A stretch of DNA of 42,116 bases, taken from NCBI GenBank assembly GCA_014237405.1, contig JABZFO010000096.1:1-42116 (forward strand). Reading direction: 5' to 3'. The number at the start of each line of letters is the position of its first letter. Within the stretch, counting starts at the first letter, position 1. A model generated the notes under the pieces. It was not told where the DNA came from. It saw nothing but the letters and a program-made list of their open reading frames with translations, and made no database searches. Below are positions 28,148 through 37,190 of the stretch, in pieces. Both the position numbers and the translations under genes were made by a program. Source of the DNA: Desulfosarcina sp. GTDB lineage: Bacteria; Desulfobacterota; Desulfobacteria; Desulfobacterales; Desulfosarcinaceae.

Positions 28148-29002
28148 ATGGTATTGATGGATGCCTCAGCGTCTCAGGTTCTTCAATTCATCGCCGAATC
28201 TCCTTCTAAAGTCAGTTTTGCCTGTTTAAAACGCCATTTCTCTGGAACCCACCTGAAGAACCCAAAAGAACTCAAATCGTTGGTCGCCGGCCTGATTCAA
28301 GCCGGCAAGCTGTGCTACACATCCCACTATGGCAGTTCTTTTATCGAAGTTTCCTATGACCGACCCCGAATTGTTTCAGAGCATGTGGTGATAAAACCGC
28401 CGTTGTGCTCTTGGAAACTATCCGCAGGTCAATGGGTTGTCACTCTTGACAGGGGGGCGTCCTTTGGCGGAGGAGAGCATCCAACAACCCGCCTGGCCAT
28501 CCAGTTGATTGACAATGTTCTTCACCTGCCGTATTGGCGGGATAAAAAGCAGGCGCTCAGGGCAGTTGATATCGGAACAGGATCCGGCGTCTTGGCGATT
28601 GTTGCCGCAAAAATGGGCGTTGGTCTTGTCTGTGGAATAGATACCGACCCCTGTGCCGTTTTTGAAGCCCGCGAAAATGTTCGTATGAACCATGTGGAAG
28701 ATCGTGTCAATATTCTCGATGATGACCTGGAGGCCATCGTCGGTTCTTATGACCTTGTTTTTGCCAACCTGAGAATGCCGACATTGTTCGGCATTCGGGC
28801 CGTATTGGAGAGAAGCGTCGCTGCTGACAGCGTGCTCGTTTTTTCCGGGTTAAAAACGGATGAAACGATGCCGATTTGTGATTTTTACAAAGAGGCCGGC
28901 TTTATTTTTCTTCAAAAACGGTCGGAAAAAGGCTGGAGCGCCATATGCTTAGCAAGGGGCTCTCTGTTGAACGAAGGGGCTCTACCCGCATCGGTATATT
29001 AG
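28148..29002 (+). CDS. PrmA-like SAM-dependent methyltransferase
   Basis: This 284-residue protein has the PrmA (ribosomal protein L11 methyltransferase) core: FGGGEHPTTRLAIQLI, then motif I VDIGTGSGVLAIVAAKMG (about residues 140-156) and GIDTDPCAVFEARENV. The usual catalytic-loop NIL after the DLVFAN strand is replaced by LRMPT, and the N-terminus is a helical region (SKVSFACLKRHF) not typical of PrmA. It could therefore methylate a different protein. The start is either 28148 or the ATG at 28157. There is no strong ribosome-binding site. Confidence 0.75.
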   Translation: MVLMDASASQVLQFIAESPSKVSFACLKRHFSGTHLKNPKELKSLVAGLIQAGKLCYTSHYGSSFIEVSYDRPRIVSEHVVIKPPLCSWKLSAGQWVVTLDRGASFGGGEHPTTRLAIQLIDNVLHLPYWRDKKQALRAVDIGTGSGVLAIVAAKMGVGLVCGIDTDPCAVFEARENVRMNHVEDRVNILDDDLEAIVGSYDLVFANLRMPTLFGIRAVLERSVAADSVLVFSGLKTDETMPICDFYKEAGFIFLQKRSEKGWSAICLARGSLLNEGALPASVY

Positions 29003-29074
29003 CCGTGGCAAGATCGTTTTAAATTAAGGCTCTCCGGGCGCCACACCTTAACCCATTGTTTTTATAGATGTTTT

Positions 29075-29091
29075 AAAAGGCCCGCCCTTTT
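29075..29091. terminator. Possible bidirectional hairpin between convergent genes
   Basis: AAAAGG (29075-29080) and CCTTTT (29086-29091) form a small stem around CCCGC in the 149-base space between the convergent PrmA-like and monooxygenase genes. It is short and has no extended T-run, so termination activity is uncertain. Nothing else was recognised in this spacer. Confidence 0.3.
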
Positions 29092-29151
29092 AGCGGCGAA
29101 GTTAATCCGAAACCAGCCTAATTTCGATAGTTGGGATGGCGCCACCATTTA

Positions 29152-29457
29152 TTAGTCATTCTGAAACCCTGTTCCCAGAAGATATTCTTCATACTCGGTG
29201 GGTCTCGTCTGATAGATTTCCAGCATGGCCTCATAGGTTTTGCGCTCTTCACTGCTTTTCCACCCATTCCAGTCCGCCATGCTCTGCCATGTGCAGATGA
29301 CAGCCATGTTCTCAGGAAATTCACTTTGCATTAGCGTTTCACCGGAAATATAGCCAGGCTGATTCATGGCGATAGCGCGAATTTTTTTCATAAGAGAAAT
29401 AATCTGGGGGATGTTTTCTTTAACAAAACGGCGCTTGATAATAATTTTAGCGATCAT
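29152..29457 (-). CDS. Antibiotic biosynthesis monooxygenase (ABM) family protein
   Basis: The 101-residue product starts MIAKIIIKRRFVKENIPQII. The perfect GGAGGTAACC directly before the ATG at 29457 decides the start over an upstream in-frame ATG. The ferredoxin-like ABM fold is indicated by QPGYISGETL, a central CTWQSMADWNGWKSSEER segment and a C-terminal helix-strand. The family includes small cofactor-free monooxygenases and heme-degrading enzymes, and the substrate is unknown. It follows the oadB-like gene by 27 bases in the same direction. Confidence 0.85.
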   Translation of the reverse strand: MIAKIIIKRRFVKENIPQIISLMKKIRAIAMNQPGYISGETLMQSEFPENMAVICTWQSMADWNGWKSSEERKTYEAMLEIYQTRPTEYEEYLLGTGFQND

Positions 29458-29484
29458 GGTTACCTCCATTTTAAACTGTGTAAG

Positions 29485-30612
29485 CTATCCTACAAGAAAA
29501 CTCCATAGAATACCGGCGCAGATCGCAGATCCGATAACCCCGGAAGAGTTGCACGCCATGGCATGCATCAACAGGTAGTTGGATGGATCCTCTTTCTGTC
29601 CCATCGCATGAACTTCTCTAGCAGACCCGGGAACCGCGGACACGCCCGATGCGCCGAGCAATGGGTTGATTTTTTCTTTTGAAACAAGGTTCATGAGTTT
29701 GGCAAAAAGTATACCGGAGGCCGTAGCGAGGCTGAAGGCCACGGCGCCAAGAATAAAAATGCCGATAGACTTCGTAGTGAGAAAAACATCTGCCTGAGTA
29801 CTTGCACCAACGGTAAAACCGAGGAGAATCGTTGCCGTGTCAATGATGGCGGTTCTGGCTGTTTGGGCCAATCGGTCAACCACGCCGCTGACTTTCATCA
29901 GGTTCCCGAAGAAGAAGGTTCCCAGCAAGGGAATGGAGGCCGGGGCAAGAAAGCAGCAGAGGAACAAACCGATCACCGGGAAAATCAACAGTTCTTTTCG
30001 GGAAACCGGCCGTGGGTCCGGCATGTGAATCAGGCGTTCAGCCTTAGTCGTCAACAGCTTCATGATCGGCGGTTGAATGATCGGAATCAAGGCCATGTAT
30101 GAGTAGGCGGCAATGGCGATGGGGCCGATCAGGTGGGGTGCCAGTTTCGCAGTTAAAAAGATGGATGTAGGGCCGTCTGCACCACCGATTATCGCAATGG
30201 AGGCGGCTTCTTTCGGCAGGAATCCCAAGGCCAGAGCGCTCAGCAAGGTGAAAAAGATGCCCATCTGAGCGGCGGCCCCCAGCAGCATCAGTTTCGGTCG
30301 CGCCAGCAGCGATGAAAAGTCCGTCATCGCGCCGAGACCGAGAAAAACGATAGACGGGTAGACGCCGGTGGTGACGCCAAAATATAGGTAGTGAAGGACG
30401 CTGTTCGGTTCATAAATGCCAAGGCCGAATCCCTTGAAAAAAGGAATGTTTCCAACCAGGACACCAAAACCAATGGGCAGCAGCAACAGCGGTTCGTATT
30501 TTTTACCAATGGCCAGGTAAACAAAGAGGATACCGACGCCCCACATAAAAAAATGCCGATAGTCGGCAAGGTAGTACCCGGTATTGGTAAGAAACTGCAG
30601 TAAAAGATCCAT
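29485..30612 (-). CDS. oadB: Sodium-translocating decarboxylase, beta subunit
   Basis: This 375-residue polytopic membrane protein of the OadB/GcdB/MmdB family carries out the membrane decarboxylation step of a biotin carrier and pumps sodium outward. Conserved parts are GVTTGVYPSIVFLGLGAMTD, the Na-site region GGADGPTSIFLTAKLAP and QPPIMKLLTTKAER, plus GASGVSAVPGSAREVH near the end. AAGGA precedes the ATG by eight bases. No carboxyltransferase (alpha) or biotin carrier gene is in the window, so the natural substrate (oxaloacetate, methylmalonyl-CoA or glutaconyl-CoA) cannot be told. Confidence 0.93.
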   Translation of the reverse strand: MDLLLQFLTNTGYYLADYRHFFMWGVGILFVYLAIGKKYEPLLLLPIGFGVLVGNIPFFKGFGLGIYEPNSVLHYLYFGVTTGVYPSIVFLGLGAMTDFSSLLARPKLMLLGAAAQMGIFFTLLSALALGFLPKEAASIAIIGGADGPTSIFLTAKLAPHLIGPIAIAAYSYMALIPIIQPPIMKLLTTKAERLIHMPDPRPVSRKELLIFPVIGLFLCCFLAPASIPLLGTFFFGNLMKVSGVVDRLAQTARTAIIDTATILLGFTVGASTQADVFLTTKSIGIFILGAVAFSLATASGILFAKLMNLVSKEKINPLLGASGVSAVPGSAREVHAMGQKEDPSNYLLMHAMACNSSGVIGSAICAGILWSFLVG

Positions 30613-30630
30613 TTTTTACGTCCTTATCAT

Positions 30631-31041
30631 TTATTCAGAAATGGGTTGCCAGGAAAAGCGTCCTTCACCACCAGAGACCAGTATTCCGGCGTCTCTGAAA
30701 CGATTGATCGAAAGATGGGGATGAGGCAGTCCAACCTCTCTGGATTTCCGGTGAAGATCGACCAGCGAAAACGCTTCTCCTAAATCTCCAGTCAAGGAAA
30801 TATAGATCGTTGATGCGGCCTTAATGTCTTCCGGCAGCTTCTCCGGGACAATGCTTTTGGGTGTTGCTTCCGCTTTCGGTGCTTCTATCGGCGGATGGGC
30901 CTTCGCTTCAAAAAAACCGGTGAGGCGAGGAATCAGTGAAATTAAAAAAGAAAGCACTGCCAAGCCGGTAATAACGATACAGGCCCCTGCGCCTGCCATG
31001 GCCCATCCGTTGGCCTGCTGAATAGCCGCTAACCCGTACAT
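30631..31041 (-). CDS. Sodium pump decarboxylase, gamma-subunit-like (OadG family)
   Basis: The 136-residue protein has one N-terminal membrane helix (GAGACIVITGLAVLSFLISL), a Pro/Ala/Lys linker, and a C-terminal hydrophilic domain with EDIKAASTIYISLTGDLGEA. OadG proteins share the helix-linker layout and anchor the alpha subunit to the beta subunit. The longer C-terminal domain here is less typical. It lies 18 bases upstream of the beta gene, and GGAGGGGG precedes the ATG. Confidence 0.75.
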   Translation of the reverse strand: MYGLAAIQQANGWAMAGAGACIVITGLAVLSFLISLIPRLTGFFEAKAHPPIEAPKAEATPKSIVPEKLPEDIKAASTIYISLTGDLGEAFSLVDLHRKSREVGLPHPHLSINRFRDAGILVSGGEGRFSWQPISE

Positions 31042-31386
31042 GTTGCCCCCTCCATAACGACGTTGTCAGGACGCCTGCATAGACGGTAAAAAGGCGCTCT
31101 GTGTTGGAATTTGAATGGACACGCCGAACCGCAACTGTCCAAAATATTTTAACGCTCATACCACAAAACGAAAGTCAATGATAAAGCAAAAATCCGGAAA
31201 GAATCAGAATATTTCTTACACCACGAAACAGAAATCGGGTATAAATGTGCACCCTTTTGTTTATAATAAAGGCAGAATAGAAAAAATGGAACGCTGCTGT
31301 TGACTTAACGAATCGGATCATCGTAGTAAAAAGCCTTACTTTAGTTAGGCCGCGGAAAAATATTCTATCAAGAAAAGGAGGATCAA
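31042..31386. other. Divergent gene-free region between oadG and the BMP transporter genes
   Basis: No coding ORF was supported here. Weak direct repeats (ACCACAAAACGAAAG near 31162 and ACCACGAAACAGAAA near 31221) could be operator half-sites. TTGACT (31300-31305) may be a -35 box for the transporter operon, but the -10 box is unclear. AGGAGGAT (31377-31384) is the strong ribosome-binding site of the BMP gene. A GGCCGCGGAAAAA stretch near 31349 resembles the repeat-element end only loosely. Confidence 0.45.
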
Positions 31387-32565
31387 ATGAGAGGCAGGAA
31401 AAATTGGCGAAGGCGGTTCGTTTGGATACTTTTTTGTGCCGTGCTGCTTACCATTTTTGGAGCCGGTGTAGGGATTGCGGCTGAAAAACAATTGAAGGCC
31501 GGTTTTGTTTATGTGGGGCCGGTGGGCGACTATGGCTGGTCTCATGCCCATGACGCGGGACGAAAATATGCCGAAAAGCAGCTGCCGTGGCTGAAAACCG
31601 TTTATATCGAGTCTGTGGCTGAAGCGGATTCCGCGAGAATCATCGATCGTTTTATTCAAGAAGAAAAATGCGACGTGGTCTTCACAACCAGCTTCGGATA
31701 CATGGATGACACAATCAAAGCGGGAGCAAAATATCCTGACAAGCATTTCATGCACTGCTCCGGCTTCAAACAGGCCAAAAATGTAGGCACCTATTTTGCC
31801 GACCTCTACCAGACCTATTATCTGAACGGATTGATGGCCGGTGGACTGACCAAGAGCAATAAAATCGGCTATGTGGCTGCTTTCCCCATTCCCGAATTGG
31901 TTCGCCATATCAATGCCTTCGCCCTTGGCATCAAGGCCGTGAATCCCAAGGCCGAAGTTCATGTGCGTTGGACCTACGCCTGGTATGGGCCGGATAAGGC
32001 CAGGGAGGCGGCTGAAGCGCTGATCGCCGAAGGCTGTGATGCCCTGGCGTTTACAGAGGACACGCCGGCTGTCATCGAAGTGGGCCAGGAGCATACGGAA
32101 AAAGGCAAGCAGATTTATACCTTCAGCCACTACAGCCCCATGCAACCGTATGGAAAAGACTCCGTGGTGTCCGGCCAGCTGGTTGACTGGGGGGTCATGT
32201 ACGAAAAAATTCTCAAGGACCTGTATGAGGGGACCTGGAAAAGTGATGACCAGTGGTGGCTGGTTGCAGAAAAGGCGGCCATCCTGGGAGGGTCTTTCAG
32301 CGAACCCATCAATCCCAAGTTTGCAGACGAGTTGAAGGCTGTTACTGTGAAGACAAAGGACTTTAAAGCGCTTTCCGTTTATGACTTGATCTTTAAACGC
32401 TATGAGCAGATGAAAAAAGGCTCCGACGTCTTCGATCCTTACATGGGGCCCATTTCAGACAATACCGGAATGCTTCAAATCAAAGCCGGCGAAAAGGCCT
32501 CCAAAGGAGAATTGCTGAGCATCATGTACTATGCAGACAACGTGGTGGGAAGCATTCCCAAATAG
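31387..32565 (+). CDS. BMP-family ABC transporter substrate-binding protein
   Basis: This 392-residue protein has a basic-start signal peptide (WILFCAVLLTIFGAGVGIAA) with cleavage probable near residue 32. There is no lipobox cysteine at the cleavage site, so it should be a soluble periplasmic protein rather than a lipoprotein. The mature protein begins KAGFVYVGPVGDYGWSHAHD and has the BMP/PnrA features IIDRFIQEEKCDVVFTTSFG and FALGIKAVNPKAEV. Relatives bind nucleosides. ATPase and two permease genes follow. It has a strong AGGAGGAT ribosome-binding site. Confidence 0.9.
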   Translation: MRGRKNWRRRFVWILFCAVLLTIFGAGVGIAAEKQLKAGFVYVGPVGDYGWSHAHDAGRKYAEKQLPWLKTVYIESVAEADSARIIDRFIQEEKCDVVFTTSFGYMDDTIKAGAKYPDKHFMHCSGFKQAKNVGTYFADLYQTYYLNGLMAGGLTKSNKIGYVAAFPIPELVRHINAFALGIKAVNPKAEVHVRWTYAWYGPDKAREAAEALIAEGCDALAFTEDTPAVIEVGQEHTEKGKQIYTFSHYSPMQPYGKDSVVSGQLVDWGVMYEKILKDLYEGTWKSDDQWWLVAEKAAILGGSFSEPINPKFADELKAVTVKTKDFKALSVYDLIFKRYEQMKKGSDVFDPYMGPISDNTGMLQIKAGEKASKGELLSIMYYADNVVGSIPK

Positions 32566-32570
32566 TGCCC

Positions 32571-32698
32571 ATCCGGAAACGGTCTTTTCGCCCGATATCT
32601 GCGTTATGCTCAAATTTTATCCTCGGAATATCAACTATATGCCTGCGGTAAAATTTTTCGCATGCCTTGATCTCGAACAAAAATCCTCGTTTCTGGAT
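32571..32698. repeat. MITE-like inverted-repeat element, copy B
   Basis: A 128-base non-coding element has inverted ends ATCCGGAAACG (32571-32581) and CGTTTCTGGAT (32688-32698) with one mismatch. The halves pair imperfectly inward (ATGCTCAAATTTTAT against TAAAATTTTTCGCAT). Its inner sequence, CTTTTCGCCCG..TCTGCGTT..GCCTTGATCTCG, resembles copy A at 3174-3352, and both end in CGAACAAAAATCC near the right end. It sits between the BMP gene and its ATPase gene and could attenuate the operon. Confidence 0.6.
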
Positions 32699-32717
32699 AG
32701 ACACTAAATAAACGATT

Positions 32718-34265
32718 ATGATGCATAAAATCGAAACGCTTGAAATGGTAAATGTTTCAAAGTCATTTCATGGCGTTCGGGCAAACGATAACATCAACTT
32801 GAAGGTCTCGTCAGGAGAAATTCTGGGCCTGCTGGGGGAAAACGGCGCCGGAAAAACCACGCTGATGAATATCCTCTACGGTATTTATCAGCCCGATGCC
32901 GGAGAGATCCGGGTCAATGGACAGCGGGTTACCATCGATTCCCCCAGGGCGTCCATTGAACATGGCATCGGCATGGTGCACCAGCATTTCATGCTGATCC
33001 AGAATCACACGGTCATCGAAAACATCGCCCTGGGTTATGCACGTGCGCCCGGCCTGTTCCCGCAGAAAAAAATCCGGAAGAGCATTGTATCTTTTTCGGA
33101 AAAATTTAACTTCAACATCGATCCCGATAAAAAAGTATGGCAGCTGTCCGCCGGTGAACAGCAGCGGGTGGAGATTGTCAAGGCCCTCGTTAACGGGGCC
33201 GGGTTGCTGATTCTCGACGAACCCACCTCTGTTCTCACCCCTCAGGAAACGCGGGATTTTTTTCAGGTCCTTGAAAAAATGAGAAAAGACGGTCAGCTGA
33301 TTATTCTCATCAGCCACAAGCTGGATGAAATCAAAAAGCTTTGCGACCGGGTGACCGTACTTCGAAAGGGCCAGGTGGTGGGGCATGTGGACGCCGAACA
33401 GATGGACAAGCGTTCTCTGGCCCGCATGATGGTCGGGCGCGACGTGATCTTTTCTTTTTCCAGGGAGAAGATGCCAAGAAAAGAGAAAGTGTTGGATGTG
33501 GCGGATGTTACGGTCGTTGGCGACAAGGGTTATCCGGTCGTCAACGGCATCTCCTTTGCGGTATACAGAAACGAGATTTTCGGTATTGCCGGCGTTTCCG
33601 GTAACGGCCAACGGGAGTTGGTCGAAGCCATCACCGGCTTACGGACCGTGACCCACGGCCGGATTCGGATCAATGATAAAGACATTACCAACCAGTCTCC
33701 CCGAAAAATCTACAACAACGGGGTGTCCCATGTGCCGGAGGAGCGAATTCGGTTTGGCATCGCACCGAACCTCTTCCTTTACGAAAACGCAATCCTCAAG
33801 CAGCACCACCAGAAGAAGTTCTCACGGCTGACCTTTCTCGCCTATGGTCGCATCAAGGCGCATACCCGGCAGCTGATCAAAGAATTTCAGGTGGCCACGC
33901 CGTCGATCAATGTGCAAACAAAAAATCTGTCCGGCGGCAATATTCAAAAATTGATTCTCGGCCGTGAGATTTCGGACAAGCCGGACCTTCTGGTGGCTTC
34001 CCATCCCACTTACGGCCTGGATGTGGGCGCCACGGAGTATCTGCGCAACCAGCTGCTCAAGCGACGGACGGAAGGCGGTGCAGTCTTGCTTGTGTCCGAA
34101 GACCTGGACGAACTCTTCGAGCTGTGCGACCGAACGGCCGTTATTTTTAAAGGACGTTTTATGGGAATTCTGGAGTCGGATGATCCCCGGCTCGCGGATA
34201 TCGGATTGATGATGGCCGGCACCAAGAATTTAAGGCCGGGAGATGGGGCGGATGCTTCACTTTAA
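32718..34265 (+). CDS. BMP-type ABC importer ATP-binding protein (two ATPase domains)
   Basis: This 515-residue protein has two fused nucleotide-binding domains, as in sugar and nucleoside importers of the RbsA/NupA kind. Domain 1 carries Walker A GENGAGKT (40-47), signature QLSAGEQQRVEIVKAL and LILDEPTSVLTP. Domain 2 has the usual degenerate Walker A (GVSGNGQRELVEAI) and signature NLSGGNIQKLILGREI. It is cytoplasmic and powers uptake through the two following permeases. A second adjacent ATG (32721) is possible. The stop overlaps the next gene. Confidence 0.93.
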   Translation: MMHKIETLEMVNVSKSFHGVRANDNINLKVSSGEILGLLGENGAGKTTLMNILYGIYQPDAGEIRVNGQRVTIDSPRASIEHGIGMVHQHFMLIQNHTVIENIALGYARAPGLFPQKKIRKSIVSFSEKFNFNIDPDKKVWQLSAGEQQRVEIVKALVNGAGLLILDEPTSVLTPQETRDFFQVLEKMRKDGQLIILISHKLDEIKKLCDRVTVLRKGQVVGHVDAEQMDKRSLARMMVGRDVIFSFSREKMPRKEKVLDVADVTVVGDKGYPVVNGISFAVYRNEIFGIAGVSGNGQRELVEAITGLRTVTHGRIRINDKDITNQSPRKIYNNGVSHVPEERIRFGIAPNLFLYENAILKQHHQKKFSRLTFLAYGRIKAHTRQLIKEFQVATPSINVQTKNLSGGNIQKLILGREISDKPDLLVASHPTYGLDVGATEYLRNQLLKRRTEGGAVLLVSEDLDELFELCDRTAVIFKGRFMGILESDDPRLADIGLMMAGTKNLRPGDGADASL

Positions 34266-35334
34266 AGTCTCGGACCGTGAGCAGATATCCGCCATCGGCA
34301 CCTTTTTGACCCTGGTCCTGGCGTTGACCGCCGGCATGGTCGTTATCGGACTGATTTTCCTGTTATGCGGCGTGAATCCGTTTTTTGCATTCAAGAAAAT
34401 CTTCAGCGGCTCCTTTGGCAGCGTTTTCGGTTTCAAAGAGACGATTACCAAGGCCATTCCGCTCATTCTCATCGGCGGCGGACTTGCTCTGGCGTTCAAG
34501 GCAAAATTCTGGAACATCGGCGCAGAGAGTCAGCTTCTCATGGGCGCTATTTTCGGCACGTGGGTGGGGTTGCACTGGGGGCCGGTGCTTCCCTCACCGG
34601 TGATTGTTCCCTTGATGTTTGTTGCCGGGTTTATCGGCGGGGCGCTTTGGGGGCTGATCCCGGCCATCCTCAAGATCCGGTTTGCCATCAACGAGGTGAT
34701 CTCCACGCTGATGCTCAACTACATCTGTGCGGAATTTCTCATACTACTGATCGTTGGACCCTGGAAGAGCAAAAAAAAATTCGGTTTTCCTTATACCGAC
34801 GATCTTCCTGATTCGGCCATTTTATCCCTGCTTCCCGGATCCAGGATTCACACCGCCACGTTGATTTTGGCTGTGGTTGCCGTCGTGGTGCTGGCCATTG
34901 TCATCTACAAGACCCGTTTCGGGTATGAAGTGCGGGTGATCGGTGAAAATCCTGATGCGGCTAAATATGCGGGCATTGATTTTACCCGAACGACATTGCT
35001 CATTATGGCCATCAGCGGCGGCATGGCCGGTCTGGCCGGTATTGGGGAGGTGGCCGGCATTCACCATTATTTAAGCTATCCGGACTCCATTTCCTCCGGT
35101 TATGGCTTTACGGCCATTATTGTGGCCTGGCTGGCCAAACTCAATCCGCTTTACGTCATCTTTTCGGGCATCTTTTTTTCCGGCATCCTCGTCGGCGGAG
35201 ACGCCATTCAAATTTCGCTAGGGCTGCCGGCGGCAACGGTGGATGTTTTTAACGGAACCCTGCTGTTTTTTCTGATCATGGGTGACTTTTTTACGAAGAA
35301 CAAAATTCGAGTACTGTCGGGAGAAAGGGCCTAA
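34252..35334 (+). CDS. BMP-type ABC importer permease 1
   Basis: This protein of about 360 residues has 8-10 predicted membrane helices. It carries the importer signature region NIGAESQLLMGAIFGTWVGL and FAINEVISTLMLNYICAEFL, and RVIGENPDAAKYAGIDFTRT in the coupling loop. The ATG at 34252 was chosen because the GGGAG before it is well spaced. An ATG at 34243 in the same frame is possible. It overlaps the ATPase end and lies three bases before the second permease. Confidence 0.92.
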   Translation: MLHFKVSDREQISAIGTFLTLVLALTAGMVVIGLIFLLCGVNPFFAFKKIFSGSFGSVFGFKETITKAIPLILIGGGLALAFKAKFWNIGAESQLLMGAIFGTWVGLHWGPVLPSPVIVPLMFVAGFIGGALWGLIPAILKIRFAINEVISTLMLNYICAEFLILLIVGPWKSKKKFGFPYTDDLPDSAILSLLPGSRIHTATLILAVVAVVVLAIVIYKTRFGYEVRVIGENPDAAKYAGIDFTRTTLLIMAISGGMAGLAGIGEVAGIHHYLSYPDSISSGYGFTAIIVAWLAKLNPLYVIFSGIFFSGILVGGDAIQISLGLPAATVDVFNGTLLFFLIMGDFFTKNKIRVLSGERA

Positions 35335-35337
35335 CCC

Positions 35338-36205
35338 ATGGAAGAGTTGATCCTTTCAGTGGTTCAGCGAACGCTGGTTGCCGGTACGCCCCTGCTGCTC
35401 GGCACCATCGGTGAGATTATCTCCGAGCGGTCCGGTATCCTCAATCTAGGCGTGGAAGGCGTGATGGCCGTTGGTGCGGTGACGGCTTTTATCGTCACCC
35501 ATCATACGGGCAACCCCTGGCTCGGACTCTGCGCGGCCATCGTTGCGGGGATGCTGATTTCCATTGTTCATGCGTTTGCATCGGTGAGTCTTCAATCGAA
35601 CCAGGTAGTCTCCGGCTTGGCGCTGACCATGCTCGGTTTGGGGGTGGCGGGATTGTTGGGAAAGCCCTATGTGGGGAAACCGCTGGCCATTAAAATCAAC
35701 GCGATGCCAATCCCCTTCCTTTCGGACATTCCGGTGGTGGGGCCGGTGCTTTTCAATCAGAGCCCTTTTTTTTACATGGCGGTGCTCCTGGCCATCGGCG
35801 CCTGGTTTGTTCTTGAGCACACGCTGCTGGGCATCCGCATCCGTTCGACCGGAGAGAACCCTAAGGCCACGGAAACCCAGGGCGTCAATGTTTCGCTGGT
35901 TCGCTATCTATCGGTAATTGCCGGGGGCGGATTTTCTGCCATGGCCGGCGCCCACCTCTCCATTTCCTACAGCAAGTCATGGATTGAGGGGATGACTGCC
36001 GGTCGCGGTTGGATCGTTATCGCCCTGACCATTTTTGCTCTGTGGAACCCCCTGCGGGCCATGGTGGGCGCCTTTCTTTTTGGCGGGATTTTTGTGCTTC
36101 AATATATGCTTCAACCCCTGGGCATTTCACCGAATTTTTTAGCCATGCCGTCGCCTCAACGCCCCGGCCATGCTGGCGGAACCTTACCGCCGCGGAGAGC
36201 GCTAA
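35338..36205 (+). pseudogene. BMP-type ABC importer permease 2, C-terminal frame break near 36146
   Basis: The main frame begins MEELILSVVQRTLVAGTPLL and has the family segments SERSGILNLGVEGVMAVGAV and RSTGENPKATETQGVNVSLV. After GISPNFLAMP it loses similarity and would end at 36219 with an Arg/Pro-rich tail. From 36146 a different frame gives CRRLNAPAMLAEPYRRGER and stops at 36205, a typical end for this family. One membrane helix, roughly 15-20 residues expected between FLAM and the CRR, is absent. The restored end lies only ten bases from the convergent gene at 36216, with no terminator visible between them. Confidence 0.8.
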
Positions 36206-36215
36206 GGGCTCGCCT

Positions 36216-37190
36216 CTAATCCATTGCGTGGGGAAGGCTCGACCGCACGTCCGGCAACCCGGCCAGCATAATCATTTCGGAACGTGACGATAGAAAACCG
36301 TCAATGATGTATTCATTCCAGTAGTTCCTGTTCAGGCCATATTTCATCATTTTTTCGTAAGCACACACAGGGTCCTTTATCCCTGTTTTGGGCAGAGTCC
36401 TTTCAAAAAATGCTTCCCACTGGCTCACTGGACCAGTTGTGTATTGATTGCCGGTCAATTCGCCAAGGATATAAGGCGTTATGAAAACGAGCGAGTAACC
36501 TGAAGCAAGGTTGGGGAACGGTTCAGGGAGCAACCGTGTAAACCAGACCTCCCCGGATTCACCCGGATAGCCGGCTGGAACGATCGCTCTTACGGATTGA
36601 TTGGAAACAAATTCGGTCAGGCAAACAAGGCCGTCCTTTACCCCTTCATGCCGGTAGATGCCCATTCTGGAGCGCTGCATGATATCTAAAAGCGTAATCA
36701 ATCCCTGATCCATATTTATCTCCTTGCCGACATCGATGGCCACCGTGGTCAGAGATTCCTTCTGGAGCCCAAGACAAAGATCAAAAAAACCCCAGCAGAA
36801 AAAATAGGATTTGGTCAACGGACTCATCGGCGGCCCGGAAGGCAGGTAATGATCCTGGGCATCGCCATAGGCGTCCGCCAGGCGTGAAAGCGCGGGTAGT
36901 TCAGCCAGTTGCTCGATCATGACCGACAGCTTGTTCTGGGCATAGGCGTAAACGGCATGCAGCGGGTCCAGACCGGCCATATCCTTTTCAGAAATAATGG
37001 ATTTTTCGAGTTCCGCCGCGCTTTGCTTAGCGTTGCGATAGACTTCCAGGTCGTATATTTTTTGGTTCGAGTGCTTTTTAAGGGCTTTGATCACTTTTTG
37101 GGCGATAGGTCCGCGACCGGGGACTTTGCCTTTTATTTTTCCCATCTTTTTTGCTCTCCATTGGTGAACTTCTTTTATCGTTGCTACCAT
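36216..37190 (-). CDS. Unknown protein, third gene of the DUF1998/RelE-UvrD operon
   Basis: This 324-residue protein starts MVATIKEVHQWRAKKMGKIK with a basic N-terminus and a Lys/Arg-rich segment. There is no signal peptide or clear membrane helix. The C-terminal half has aromatic, Gly/Pro-rich strands (GYPGESGEVWFTRLLPEPFP, SGYSLVFITPYILGELTG) and ends with MLAGLPDVRSSLPHAMD. I do not recognise the family. Its start overlaps the RelE-UvrD stop by seven bases, so expression is coupled to that gene. The internal ATG at residue 16 is an alternative start. Coupling to two nucleic-acid enzymes suggests an accessory or sensor role, which is inference only. Confidence 0.75.
   Translation of the reverse strand: MVATIKEVHQWRAKKMGKIKGKVPGRGPIAQKVIKALKKHSNQKIYDLEVYRNAKQSAAELEKSIISEKDMAGLDPLHAVYAYAQNKLSVMIEQLAELPALSRLADAYGDAQDHYLPSGPPMSPLTKSYFFCWGFFDLCLGLQKESLTTVAIDVGKEINMDQGLITLLDIMQRSRMGIYRHEGVKDGLVCLTEFVSNQSVRAIVPAGYPGESGEVWFTRLLPEPFPNLASGYSLVFITPYILGELTGNQYTTGPVSQWEAFFERTLPKTGIKDPVCAYEKMMKYGLNRNYWNEYIIDGFLSSRSEMIMLAGLPDVRSSLPHAMD

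Noticed and set aside
31344..31365. Third copy of the inverted-repeat terminus (GGCCGCGGAAAAA)
   Set aside because: Several mismatches to the exact 17-base end and no partner arm nearby.
31387..31490. Lipoprotein signal in the BMP-family protein
   Set aside because: The only cysteine (FCAVL) lies in the middle of the hydrophobic core without a lipobox; ordinary cleavage after IAA is more likely.
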